Shown here one piece after another: positions 46,256 to 53,192 of a stretch of 64,000 nt of DNA. Source of the DNA: PFJX01 sp964466195. GTDB taxonomy: Bacteria > Pseudomonadota > Gammaproteobacteria > Burkholderiales > Thiobacillaceae. Location of the stretch: positions 1 through 64,000 of the forward strand of contig CAYXMQ010000002.1 of the NCBI GenBank assembly GCA_964466195.1, read 5' to 3'. A program made the translations under genes and the position numbers. The notes under the pieces are model-generated. The model made no database searches. It had not been told where the DNA came from and saw only the letters and a list, made by a program, of their open reading frames with translations. Position 1 is the first letter of the stretch, and each line of letters opens with the position of its first letter.

Positions 46256-47225
46256 TCATAAAGAAAGATCATTGATATTTGCATCAAAGAGAGATGTCTG
46301 TGACGCCACGAATTTCTTAGCGTACCTATATTTTTTGCCTTGGGGAGTTTCGGTTACAGTGCTGCCATCTATCTTTTCTAAAACGGTAGTAACTGCGTAG
46401 CCAGTAACTCTGATTTCGCCAATCTCGTCTAATTCGCGATGGGTAACTAGTACGGCGCGAATTATGCTGCCATGTTGAAATGGTATATTTTCTAACAATA
46501 CGCTATCTCGAAAATTGTGATCTAACATTTCAAAGCTGATTGGCACTTCTTTGTACATGCCTTTCCATTTGTACCTGCCCTCCTTAAGCACTGGAGAGAT
46601 GATTTCAATCTCTGCATTTTCGTCTTCGTCACTCCTGAGTTTGTTGCTTGTTAAAATATACTTTCTAAATTCAGATCTCGGGACAGGATGTTCGTCCGAT
46701 ATTGGTAGAAAATCGCCATTTAAGATGTTAATGCCGATTGCTTCTACTTTTATATAGCCATCCAATAGCGAGTAAAAATTTGATTTTCTCTTGATGATTT
46801 TCAGATTGGAGCTTATAGAGGTGGCTGCAACTTCAGTTGCTTTATTGACAGAGGTGCCCTGGCTTATCTCTTGCCTTAGTTTTTCGATATTTAATTTTTT
46901 CTCTTCTATTCCTAGCCGCCTTTCTTCTTCTGCGAGTTGTTTTCCTTCAAAAATCCAGCAAGGGTATCACAGAAATTATTATCTGAATAATCATTAGGAG
47001 TATTAGAATCTCCTGGCTGTTTTTCCCTGCTAGTTTCCAAATGTCTTTAAAGCCACCCTCTTTGTACGCTTCCTTTATTATGTTTGGGTTAATTTCAAGC
47101 AGGCTTGCCGCCTCTAGGAGCATGCCTAGCAGTTCGGCTTCACACTTGTTTCTAACCAATGCATCAATTGAATGATCTCCACCCACAAGGTGATAGTGGG
47201 CTTCTAGCATGTAGGGCTGGAGCAT
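46256..47225 (-). pseudogene. Frameshifted gene for a membrane-anchored coiled-coil protein
   Basis: Two minus-strand frames (47225-46947, then onward to 46256) join into one protein of about 322 residues if one T is removed from a T5 run at 46950-46954. The product has a helical N-terminus, a membrane segment (ILILLMIIQIIISVIPLL), a charged coiled coil (EEERRLGIEEKKLNIEKLR) and a beta-rich C-terminal domain of unknown family. AT content and codon use are unlike the neighbours. The break could be a real mutation, a sequencing error or a programmed shift. It is bounded by attC-like sites, so it is read as a gene cassette. Confidence 0.65.
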
Positions 47226-47245
47226 GTGTTAATTGTCTCCGGAAT

Positions 47246-47533
47246 TTCTAACGACGCTGTAGAAAAACCCCATTCCGCGCCGCGCCAACGCTTGTTGCCG
47301 AATTTTTTTCAGCCCAGCATTCGCCGCGTCGCGAAATGATCCGTTTCAAGCTTGCCAAGTTTCACCTCCCCGTTTTGCGTACAACCGGCCTTCAATCAGG
47401 CCCATTTGGCGGGTTTCCGCCTTGTTTTTCCCTTATCCCGCATAGCCCTGATGCGCCAGCTTCTCCAGCTAAAGGGGCCAGGTTCACATTGTTCTTCATG
47501 ATTTAAATCAGTTCGACCCTGGACCCTTTAATT
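47246..47533. repeat. ~285-bp repeat unit, copy 1
   Basis: From a CTAACGA core the unit runs through GCTGTAGAAAAACCCC, a degenerate end of a transposase gene (minus strand, encoding LAHQGYAG and stop), to the palindromic AAAGGGGCCAGG...CCTTTAATT element (47471-47533). The same arrangement recurs at 47848-48137. It interrupts the spacer between two cassette genes. Confidence 0.7.
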
Positions 47534-47542
47534 CATGTGCTT

Positions 47543-47806
47543 TCAGTTACAAGAATGAACACCTATTTCAGCTTTGCAATCCCAAACCCCAAAGCACACA
47601 CCAACAGCTTTATTAGAACCACACTCCATCTCTACAAAGCCAAGGCAGTACGTAAAACAGGTATTACTTCCAGGTATCGGGCTTGGCGCCGGCTCATCAG
47701 AGCTTGACGTAACAGCTATGAAAACTGCTACAGCTACTAATATTAACCCAAGAAATACCCATTCGATCAAACCTGCCTGCTTATTAAGTGAGGAAATTCT
47801 TTTCAT
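47543..47806 (-). CDS. Small membrane-anchored Cys-rich protein (cassette gene)
   Basis: The 87-residue product has one N-terminal membrane segment (LIEWVFLGLILVAVAVFIAV) and an outside tail of about 45 residues with six cysteines, suggesting disulfides. GGAGG lies 5 nt before the ATG at 47806. No family was recognised. It is bracketed by two copies of the repeat unit and belongs to the cassette array. Confidence 0.6.
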   Translation of the reverse strand: MKRISSLNKQAGLIEWVFLGLILVAVAVFIAVTSSSDEPAPSPIPGSNTCFTYCLGFVEMECGSNKAVGVCFGVWDCKAEIGVHSCN

Positions 47807-47847
47807 ACTTGCCTCCATGTGTTTGATTTCCGAACAGAATAAATTTT

Positions 47848-48174
47848 AGTGCTAACGAAGCTGTAGAAAAACCCCATTCCGCGCCGCCCGACCGCCCGTT
47901 GCCGAATTGTTTTCAGCCGGGCTTGCGGTATCGCAAAATTAACACATTCAAGAAGTGCATGTTGATTCTCCCCGTGTTTCGTCCATTCGGCCGCCAATCA
48001 GGCGTTTTGGGCGGTTTTCCGTTCTCTTTTCTCTTACCCCGCATAGTTCTGATGCGCCAGCTTCTCGATGAGCTAAAGGGGCCAGGTTCACATTGTTTTT
48101 CATGATTCAAGTAAATTCGACCCCGACCCCTTTAATTGCTTTTCGCGCAGGTCCGGTGGAATGATGGGTTGGGT
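47848..48174. other. attC-like site split by repeat unit copy 2
   Basis: A left core (TGCTAAC, 47848-47854) and a right half (TTTCGCGCAGGTCCGGTGGA through GTTGGGT, 48141-48174) match the two ends of the neighbouring intact attC sites. Between them lies a second copy of the ~285-bp unit, ending in the palindromic element at 48075-48137. The site precedes the TIR-gene stop by 4 bp. Confidence 0.55.
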
Positions 48175-48178
48175 GTCA

Positions 48179-49180
48179 TTATTTTGTGTCGGTCAAAATG
48201 GCATCCAAAATGCTCGATTCTCCCTGGGAGTGGGCAAGCCAGTAATTGAATCTGTCAAACTTCCCGGTCAAAACGAGGTCATATCGCCGCTCAAAATATC
48301 GGGCAATTAAGCTATCTGCATTGATTTGGTGCGGCATCCTTGTTAAGAAACCGAACTTTAGGAACTCGGTTTCCAAGTCCAGGGGAAGGTCATAGCCCAC
48401 TTCGACCTCGTCGGCATCCACTCCACCAATTGCTGCGGCATCTTTCTTAAGTGCGTTAGATATTGGATAAAGTGAAATCGTGAACTGCTGTCGGGCGATG
48501 CCGCGACGATACAGGTTTCCGAAATTGAGCGTGCATGAAATAACTTGTGGAGCTTCCTCTGTGTTCTTCCTTTGGAGTTGGATGTCGATTTGAAACTCTC
48601 GATTTATCCATGACCAAATTGCACTGAAGTCAGCGGTCTCAGTGGTAGAAAATATTGTTCCCGTGCTTTGGTCCTGCAACTCTCGGACCTTTAATTCAAG
48701 TTCCAATCGGCGGACTTTTTCAGACTGTATGGCTTGCGAAACTGCCCAATCAAGGTGTGAACGCCATACCTGAGCAACAACGCGCGGAAACATTTGAGTG
48801 TATGTCGCGTCGTTTAGTACGGGTATTTGTAGTGACTGTAGATCGGAGCGAAGTTGGCTACGAATATCTTCACTTGAGACATAAGGGAGGATCGTGACGT
48901 GTTCGTTCTGCATCCGTTCAATTAATCGCGCGTCAATTTCTTGGCGCACCATTACCGACTGAACTGAGTTTGACGTGATGTAGCAAAGCACGATTTCGCA
49001 TGATGGAATACCGGCTGAGAATATTTCATCAAGCCATGGCTTTCCGTGGCGTATCTCGATTTCGTCGATCCATATCTCGCACTGACAAGATCGTAGATCG
49101 GCGTCAAGTCGCTTGATGAATTCGACGTCCCTTTTCGAATGTGAAAGGAACACGCGGGGCTTGCGGAGACTCTCTTTCAT
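48179..49180 (-). CDS. TIR-domain protein (cassette gene)
   Basis: The 333-residue protein begins with a TIR domain (about 8-150): VFLSHSKRD, EIWIDEIEIRHGKPW, CEIVLCYITSNSVQS and a glutamate in VRQEIDARL at residue 81, in the place of the NADase catalytic Glu. A short coiled linker leads to a C-terminal domain of about 160 residues without a recognised family, probably the sensor. AAAGG lies 7 nt before the chosen ATG. Bacterial TIR proteins commonly deplete NAD in phage defence, so that role is likely but not shown. Confidence 0.75.
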   Translation of the reverse strand: MKESLRKPRVFLSHSKRDVEFIKRLDADLRSCQCEIWIDEIEIRHGKPWLDEIFSAGIPSCEIVLCYITSNSVQSVMVRQEIDARLIERMQNEHVTILPYVSSEDIRSQLRSDLQSLQIPVLNDATYTQMFPRVVAQVWRSHLDWAVSQAIQSEKVRRLELELKVRELQDQSTGTIFSTTETADFSAIWSWINREFQIDIQLQRKNTEEAPQVISCTLNFGNLYRRGIARQQFTISLYPISNALKKDAAAIGGVDADEVEVGYDLPLDLETEFLKFGFLTRMPHQINADSLIARYFERRYDLVLTGKFDRFNYWLAHSQGESSILDAILTDTK

Positions 49181-49207
49181 CATCCGACCTTTGATCGTGT
49201 ATATGAC

Positions 49208-49274
49208 ACCCAACGTCTGAATTCATCGGCCTGCGCGGCTTTTTGCGCAGGTCCGGTGGAATAATGGGTTGGGG
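49208..49274. other. attC recombination site
   Basis: The site runs ACCCAAC ... GTTGGGG and contains CCTGCGC-N8-GCGCAGG with outer imperfect pairing (ATTCATCGG with CCGGTGGAAT). The central core is nearly identical to the site at 49678. It lies immediately upstream of the TIR gene. Confidence 0.75.
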
Positions 49275-49386
49275 GTAGGACCCTAAACTGTCGACGGCTT
49301 GAGAATTCGAATAGGAAACCCGCAGGGGCGTGACCTGCTGAGACATGAAGCAGTAAAGTGCCGGGGAGAGGGAGCATTGGAGCCCT

Positions 49387-49683
49387 TCAGCCTTTCCGCG
49401 ACCGATAACGCTCAGCAGCGATGTCGGTCGCGGTGGGAGCTGCACGGGCTATGTCGGTTGCGGTGGGAGCTGCACGGGCTATTTTCGTCTGACTGCCAGC
49501 CTCACGCTCACTTTCGCTCACAAGATGTGCTCCATCCTTCTTCAGTGATTGCATCCAACCGCGCTCAAATTCGTTGGACTCGGGACTTCCAATAGGGTAG
49601 GGATTTCGATAGACCCCTCGGTCTTCGAAGTACTTTCTCGCGCCCAGCTTATTGATTTCGCCTAGAGTCATCGTGAGCCCCAA
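49387..49683 (-). CDS. 98-residue cassette protein with internal tandem repeat
   Basis: The frame starts inside the attC core and encodes YRNPYPIGSPESNEFERGW, a motif seen in small RMF/CrpP-like proteins, then a tail containing ARAAPTATDI twice. The repeat comes from a 30-bp tandem duplication (49421-49450 and 49451-49480, one mismatch). The function is unknown. The attC position at both ends supports a gene cassette. Confidence 0.55.
   Translation of the reverse strand: MGLTMTLGEINKLGARKYFEDRGVYRNPYPIGSPESNEFERGWMQSLKKDGAHLVSESEREAGSQTKIARAAPTATDIARAAPTATDIAAERYRSRKG
49421..49480. repeat. 30-bp tandem duplication
   Basis: Two adjacent 30-bp copies beginning ATGTCGGT differ at one base. They add one in-frame ten-residue repeat to the cassette protein. 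Confidence 0.85.
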
Positions 49684-49743
49684 CGTGAAGCTAACCGGCC
49701 TGCGCGGCTTTTCGCGCAGGTCCGGTTGATCGTAGTGTTAGAT
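49678..49743. other. attC recombination site
   Basis: On the minus strand the site runs ATCTAAC ... GTTGGGG, with the same CCGGACCTGCGCG core as the 49208 site. Cassette genes abut it on both sides. Confidence 0.75.
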
Positions 49744-49989
49744 GTGGTCTTCATGCCAATAGCCCGCCATGCCGAAATAATCACGGGCGAGGTGGAGTAA
49801 CCAATCGCCTTCGATAATAAGAAATGCAGAGAATGTTGAGAATTTGGCATTACCTCTTACCCTCTTAGTATTTAATTCCCTAAGTTGAAGTTTTCCATTA
49901 CCGCCTTCTTCTGAAAGCAAGTCATGGCGACCTTTCCCCCTGATGAGAACCTCCCAACGATTCTCTGGCTGGATTCGGCGCGAGCTAAA
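49738..49989 (-). pseudogene. 3' part of a truncated cassette gene
   Basis: An open frame reads from the edge of the palindromic element (about 49989) to the stop at 49738. It encodes about 82 residues, including RWEVLIRGKGRHDLLSEEGG and a LIIEGDWLLHLARDYFGMA segment. No start codon with a ribosome site is present, so the 5' end appears removed by the element at 49987-50049. Confidence 0.5.
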
Positions 49990-50049
49990 GGGGCCAGGTT
50001 CACATTGTTTTTCATGATTTAAATCAATTCGACCCTGGCCCCTTTAATT
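49987..50049. repeat. Palindromic AAAGGGGCCAGG element, copy 3
   Basis: The 63-bp element has terminal complementarity (AAAGGGGCCAGG with CCTGGCCCCTTT). Copies 1 and 2 are at 47471-47533 and 48075-48137. Here it truncates both flanking cassette genes and replaces the attC expected between them. Confidence 0.8.
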
Positions 50050-51020
50050 GCTTCTTTAATTGCTCTTTGTTGGGCACCACCGACTCTTCGCTCTTTTAGC
50101 CGGCGATCGAACTCTGGTCCGTGGTATCCGGAAACCAAGTACGCAAATACCTCTCGTAGATCACGCCGAAGGTCGAATAGATCATCATGCATCAAAGGCG
50201 CATATGGGCATTCCCCGTATCGACTACTCGGATGCATTGTCATGACCCGTTGCTCATACAGTTCCTCAAAATATTTCCGCTCGCCCGGATCAATGCCAAG
50301 AGGTTTGTTGAACGTATCATCAAGCCACTTTCCGGCATCCTTGGCTCTCGGGTTTGAGATTCCGGCTCGTTTCAATTTTTCTATAACGAGCGCAAACGAA
50401 GCCTCAAGAGCGATGAACCCCACGATCACTGCCTCTTCGTAGAATTCCCTGTATCGCGACAGCATGTCGCACTTGATTAGGCATGTGATTCCTCTCAGGA
50501 GAATATGGTCTGTTTCATTGATTCCCTGGTAGAACAGAGGCTGACGCACTAGGTTCACCTCATGATCAAAGATCGCGTAACCCGTCGCTGAACGATCCTC
50601 GACACTGAAATGCCCACCCTCGCGCCGTGCCTCTATTTCCGCGGAGATGAGGGCCTTGAGTGTTAGTTGTGTCTCAGAGTCTGTCAGATCAAGCGGCTGC
50701 TCTATCATGGTCAGGTTGTATCTCTGCGGATACAGCAGGATCTTTGGGCCATCTGCGTCTTCGCAAAGTACGATTGACGCCCAAAAACTTGTTTCTTGCG
50801 GCGTGGCCCAATCCATCTCTGAGTATGGAAAATTGGTAGTCATCTGATCGTATGGCTTCGCCCATACCACGGAGAAGACTAAGTCATCGTCGGCAAGGAA
50901 CAGAGCGCGTTCCGTTGCGATTACTCCGCGCGGATATTGACCCTTAGCGCTGAAAACCCGCACCCGAAACGCTGGTTCCCGGCGCTTTGATGCGACTTCA
51001 AATGCATTCAACAACTTCAT
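50019..51020 (-). CDS. HEPN-like protein, 3' end replaced by the palindromic element
   Basis: The 333-residue protein has a mixed N-terminal domain and a helical C-terminal half with AVIVGFIALEASFALVIEKL and the R-x4-H motif RVMTMH (Arg258, His263) typical of HEPN ribonucleases. Its last ten residues (from AIKGARVELI) are encoded by the inserted element, so the native C-terminus is lost. The ATG at 51020 is used; an in-frame TTG lies 8 codons upstream. A defence or toxin role is possible from fold and context. Confidence 0.5.
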   Translation of the reverse strand: MKLLNAFEVASKRREPAFRVRVFSAKGQYPRGVIATERALFLADDDLVFSVVWAKPYDQMTTNFPYSEMDWATPQETSFWASIVLCEDADGPKILLYPQRYNLTMIEQPLDLTDSETQLTLKALISAEIEARREGGHFSVEDRSATGYAIFDHEVNLVRQPLFYQGINETDHILLRGITCLIKCDMLSRYREFYEEAVIVGFIALEASFALVIEKLKRAGISNPRAKDAGKWLDDTFNKPLGIDPGERKYFEELYEQRVMTMHPSSRYGECPYAPLMHDDLFDLRRDLREVFAYLVSGYHGPEFDRRLKERRVGGAQQRAIKEAIKGARVELI

Positions 51021-51038
51021 CGGGGCGGCATCTCTAAT

Positions 51039-51136
51039 GCCCAACGAAATGACTCGTATCCCTCGCCCCCCAACCGCGAGACGGCTTGGGTTGCGCGCAG
51101 CGGCCGACGGGGGGCGAGGGATACGAGCGGTTGGAC
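51039..51136. other. attC recombination site with long inverted repeat (right end of array)
   Basis: The site runs GCCCAAC ... GTTGGAC, both matching the core consensus. A perfect 19-bp inverted repeat (51053-51071 with 51109-51127) forms a hairpin longer than in the other sites. It lies directly upstream of the HEPN-like gene. Confidence 0.7.
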
Positions 51137-51381
51137 TGAACCGCTTAGCTCAGACAAAGCAGACAAAGCGGCGATGTAAATTGAATTCGCCCGGCTGGGC
51201 TGGCGGTTGAAGCGAAGCGTCACGGCGAAGTCCTCTCCCAAGGGATACGGTCGGTTGTTGTCGTTGCTTTCTGCCCGAACGATGGTCGCGACTATGGCCC
51301 CGCCCCCTTTTGGGGTCAACCGGCTTACGCTTATCCCCACCGCCGCCAGGACGGCAAGTCCATCGAGCATTCCTCCGCGCC
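51137..51381. other. Stretch between the last attC site and the IS91 remnant
   Basis: No gene is well supported, although one minus-strand frame stays open. The segment may be the terminal region of the IS91-type element or part of a lost cassette/attI side. Confidence 0.3.
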
Positions 51382-51890
51382 TTAAACATGGCCCGGCGGC
51401 CCTCTTGAGCGCGGCAAGGTCGCCACCAAACGCATGCGTCCCTCGCGGCAGACCGGGCAGCGTTGAATGTCCACCCCCAGCACCCGCCGCGCGAAATCCT
51501 CGACCGACTCCTTCACCCTCGGCTCAGGCACCGGCAAGCCCAGCGCCGCGCGCGCTGTCGCCAGACATGCGGCCTTGTGCCGGTTCGCCAGCAGGCCGTA
51601 ATGGCGGATGCGCTGGAACCCCTTGGGCAGCACGTGCAACAGAAATCGGTGGATGAAGGTCTCGGCGGGCAGCGTCATGACCCGCACCGGGTTGGCGTGC
51701 GCCCGGTCGCGCCAGCGGAATTTGACCGGGTCGTCGTCCAACGCCACCAGACGCTGATTGCCGTGCGATGGGTATAGCAGCCCAGATAGGCCAACACCTG
51801 TGCCGGACCCACGACCCTTCGGCGGTCAGTCCGCCGCCGGACAACCGCCCCGCCGCGAGCGCGTCGATGCCTGCGCGCCGTGCTGGGCAT
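51382..51890 (-). pseudogene. IS91-family transposase remnant
   Basis: The frame 51747-51382 encodes the C-terminal part of an IS91 transposase: LDDDPVKFRWRD, ETFIHRFLLHVLPKGFQRIRHYG and a zinc-type CPVC. A second frame just upstream carries GPAQVLAYLGCYTHRTAIS, the preceding segment, so at least one frameshift separates them, and the N-terminal two thirds are absent. It marks past insertion beside the cassette array. Confidence 0.8.
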
Positions 51891-51961
51891 GGACGGCGGG
51901 AATCGCCGTCGGGTTGGTCATCTGAGCGCCGCCCGCGCACGCGCCGGACGTCCTGCTATCT

Positions 51962-51977
51962 TGTCGCCACCCCTACA
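51962..51977 (+). promoter_or_regulatory. NifA upstream activator site of nifH
   Basis: A perfect TGT-N10-ACA lies 98 bp upstream of the nifH sigma-54 element. Confidence 0.82.
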
Positions 51978-52074
51978 AAGCCTAGGGCTTTGTGCCGTAC
52001 GACACGCGACATGGGCCTCCATGCTTTCCGGCCAAATCCATACCCATCAATGGGTTAGCGACCAAGCCAGGGCT

Positions 52075-52089
52075 TGGCACAGGCCTTGC
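52075..52089 (+). promoter_or_regulatory. Sigma-54 promoter of nifHDK
   Basis: TGGCACAGGCCTTGC is a perfect TGGCAC-N5-TTGC, 66 bp before the nifH ATG. Confidence 0.93.
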
Positions 52090-52154
52090 GATAACAAAAC
52101 TGCGAGCGAGTTTTTTCAATCGCACTTTGTTTTCGAGACCTGAGGAGAAAGATC

Positions 52155-53045
52155 ATGGCTCTGCGTCAATGCGCGATTTACGGTAAGGGCGGTATCGGCA
52201 AGTCCACCACCACGCAAAATCTGGTGGCGGGTCTGGCCGAGGCCGGCAAGAAAGTGATGATAGTCGGCTGCGACCCGAAGGCGGATTCGACCCGCCTGAT
52301 CCTGCACGCCAAGGCCCAGAACTCCATCATGCAGATGGCGGCCGATGCCGGTTCCGTGGAAGACCTGGAACTGGAAGATGTAATGAAAGTGGGCTACCGC
52401 GACATCAAGTGTGTCGAATCCGGCGGCCCCGAGCCGGGCGTCGGTTGCGCCGGCCGCGGCGTGATCACCGCGATCAACTTTCTGGAAGAGGAAGGCGCCT
52501 ACGAGGAAGACCTCGACTTCGTGTTCTACGACGTGCTCGGCGACGTGGTCTGCGGCGGCTTCGCGATGCCCATCCGCGAGAACAAGGCGCAGGAAATCTA
52601 CATCGTCTGTTCCGGCGAGATGATGGCCATGTACGCCGCCAACAACATCGCCAAGGGCATCGTGAAGTACGCCAACTCCGGCGGCGTGCGTCTGGCCGGC
52701 CTGATCTGCAACAGCCGCAACACCGCCCGCGAGGACGAACTGATCATGGAACTGGCCCGCCAGCTCGGCACCACGATGATCCACTTCGTCCCCCGCGACA
52801 ACGTGGTGCAGCGCGCCGAGATCCGCCGCATGACCGTGATCGAGTACGAGCCGGCCGCCAAGCAGGCGCAGGAGTACCGCGATCTGGCCAACAAGATCAT
52901 CAACAACAAGAACTTCGTGATTCCCACCCCGATCACGATGGACGAGCTGGAACAGCTGTTGATGGACTTCGGCGTCATGGAAGAGGAAGACGAATCCATC
53001 GTCGGCAAGACCGCCGCGGAAGAAGCGGTAGCGGTGGCTGCGTAA
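52155..53045 (+). CDS. nifH: NifH, nitrogenase Fe protein
   Basis: The 296-residue dinitrogenase reductase hydrolyses ATP to pass electrons to NifDK. It has the P-loop GKGGIGKST (10-18), the [4Fe-4S] ligands Cys98 and Cys133, and Arg101, the target of DraT. AGGAG precedes the ATG. A NifA site and sigma-54 promoter lie upstream, and two hairpins separate it from nifD. Confidence 0.99.
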   Translation: MALRQCAIYGKGGIGKSTTTQNLVAGLAEAGKKVMIVGCDPKADSTRLILHAKAQNSIMQMAADAGSVEDLELEDVMKVGYRDIKCVESGGPEPGVGCAGRGVITAINFLEEEGAYEEDLDFVFYDVLGDVVCGGFAMPIRENKAQEIYIVCSGEMMAMYAANNIAKGIVKYANSGGVRLAGLICNSRNTAREDELIMELARQLGTTMIHFVPRDNVVQRAEIRRMTVIEYEPAAKQAQEYRDLANKIINNKNFVIPTPITMDELEQLLMDFGVMEEEDESIVGKTAAEEAVAVAA

Positions 53046-53049
53046 TACC

Positions 53050-53129
53050 CCGGCGTCATTCCTCGTAAAGAGGACGCCGGATTCGTAAGCGCTAAAGCGC
53101 AAACGACTCCGCTGTCCGGCGCAAGCCGG
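53050..53129 (+). promoter_or_regulatory. Hairpins between nifH and nifD
   Basis: Hairpin 1 (53050-53080) pairs CCGGCGTC with GACGCCGG and has an inner CCTC/GAGG stem. Hairpin 2 (53114-53129) is TCCGGC-GCAA-GCCGGA, a GNRA tetraloop. Neither has a T-run. They probably protect the nifH message end and lower nifDK read-through. Confidence 0.65.
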
Positions 53130-53156
53130 AATGACCAAGACAAACCTGACCACTTC

Positions 53157-53171
53157 GTCCACAGATTGGTG
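53157..53171 (+). promoter_or_regulatory. 15-bp leader element upstream of nifD
   Basis: TCCACAGATTGGTGG is identical to the element upstream of nifK and lies 21 nt before the nifD ATG. CCAC and GTGG can pair. Confidence 0.5.
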
Positions 53172-53192
53172 GCGACGTGAAAGGAGCATGAA

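Noticed and set aside
46172..51136. Prophage or conjugative element as the source of the AT-richer island
   Set aside because: No phage structural, integrase, relaxase or mating genes; the attC-type sites explain the layout better.
51017..51370. 117-residue minus-strand frame beside the last attC site
   Set aside because: It runs through the attC hairpin and has no ribosome site; more likely non-coding IS or integron flank.
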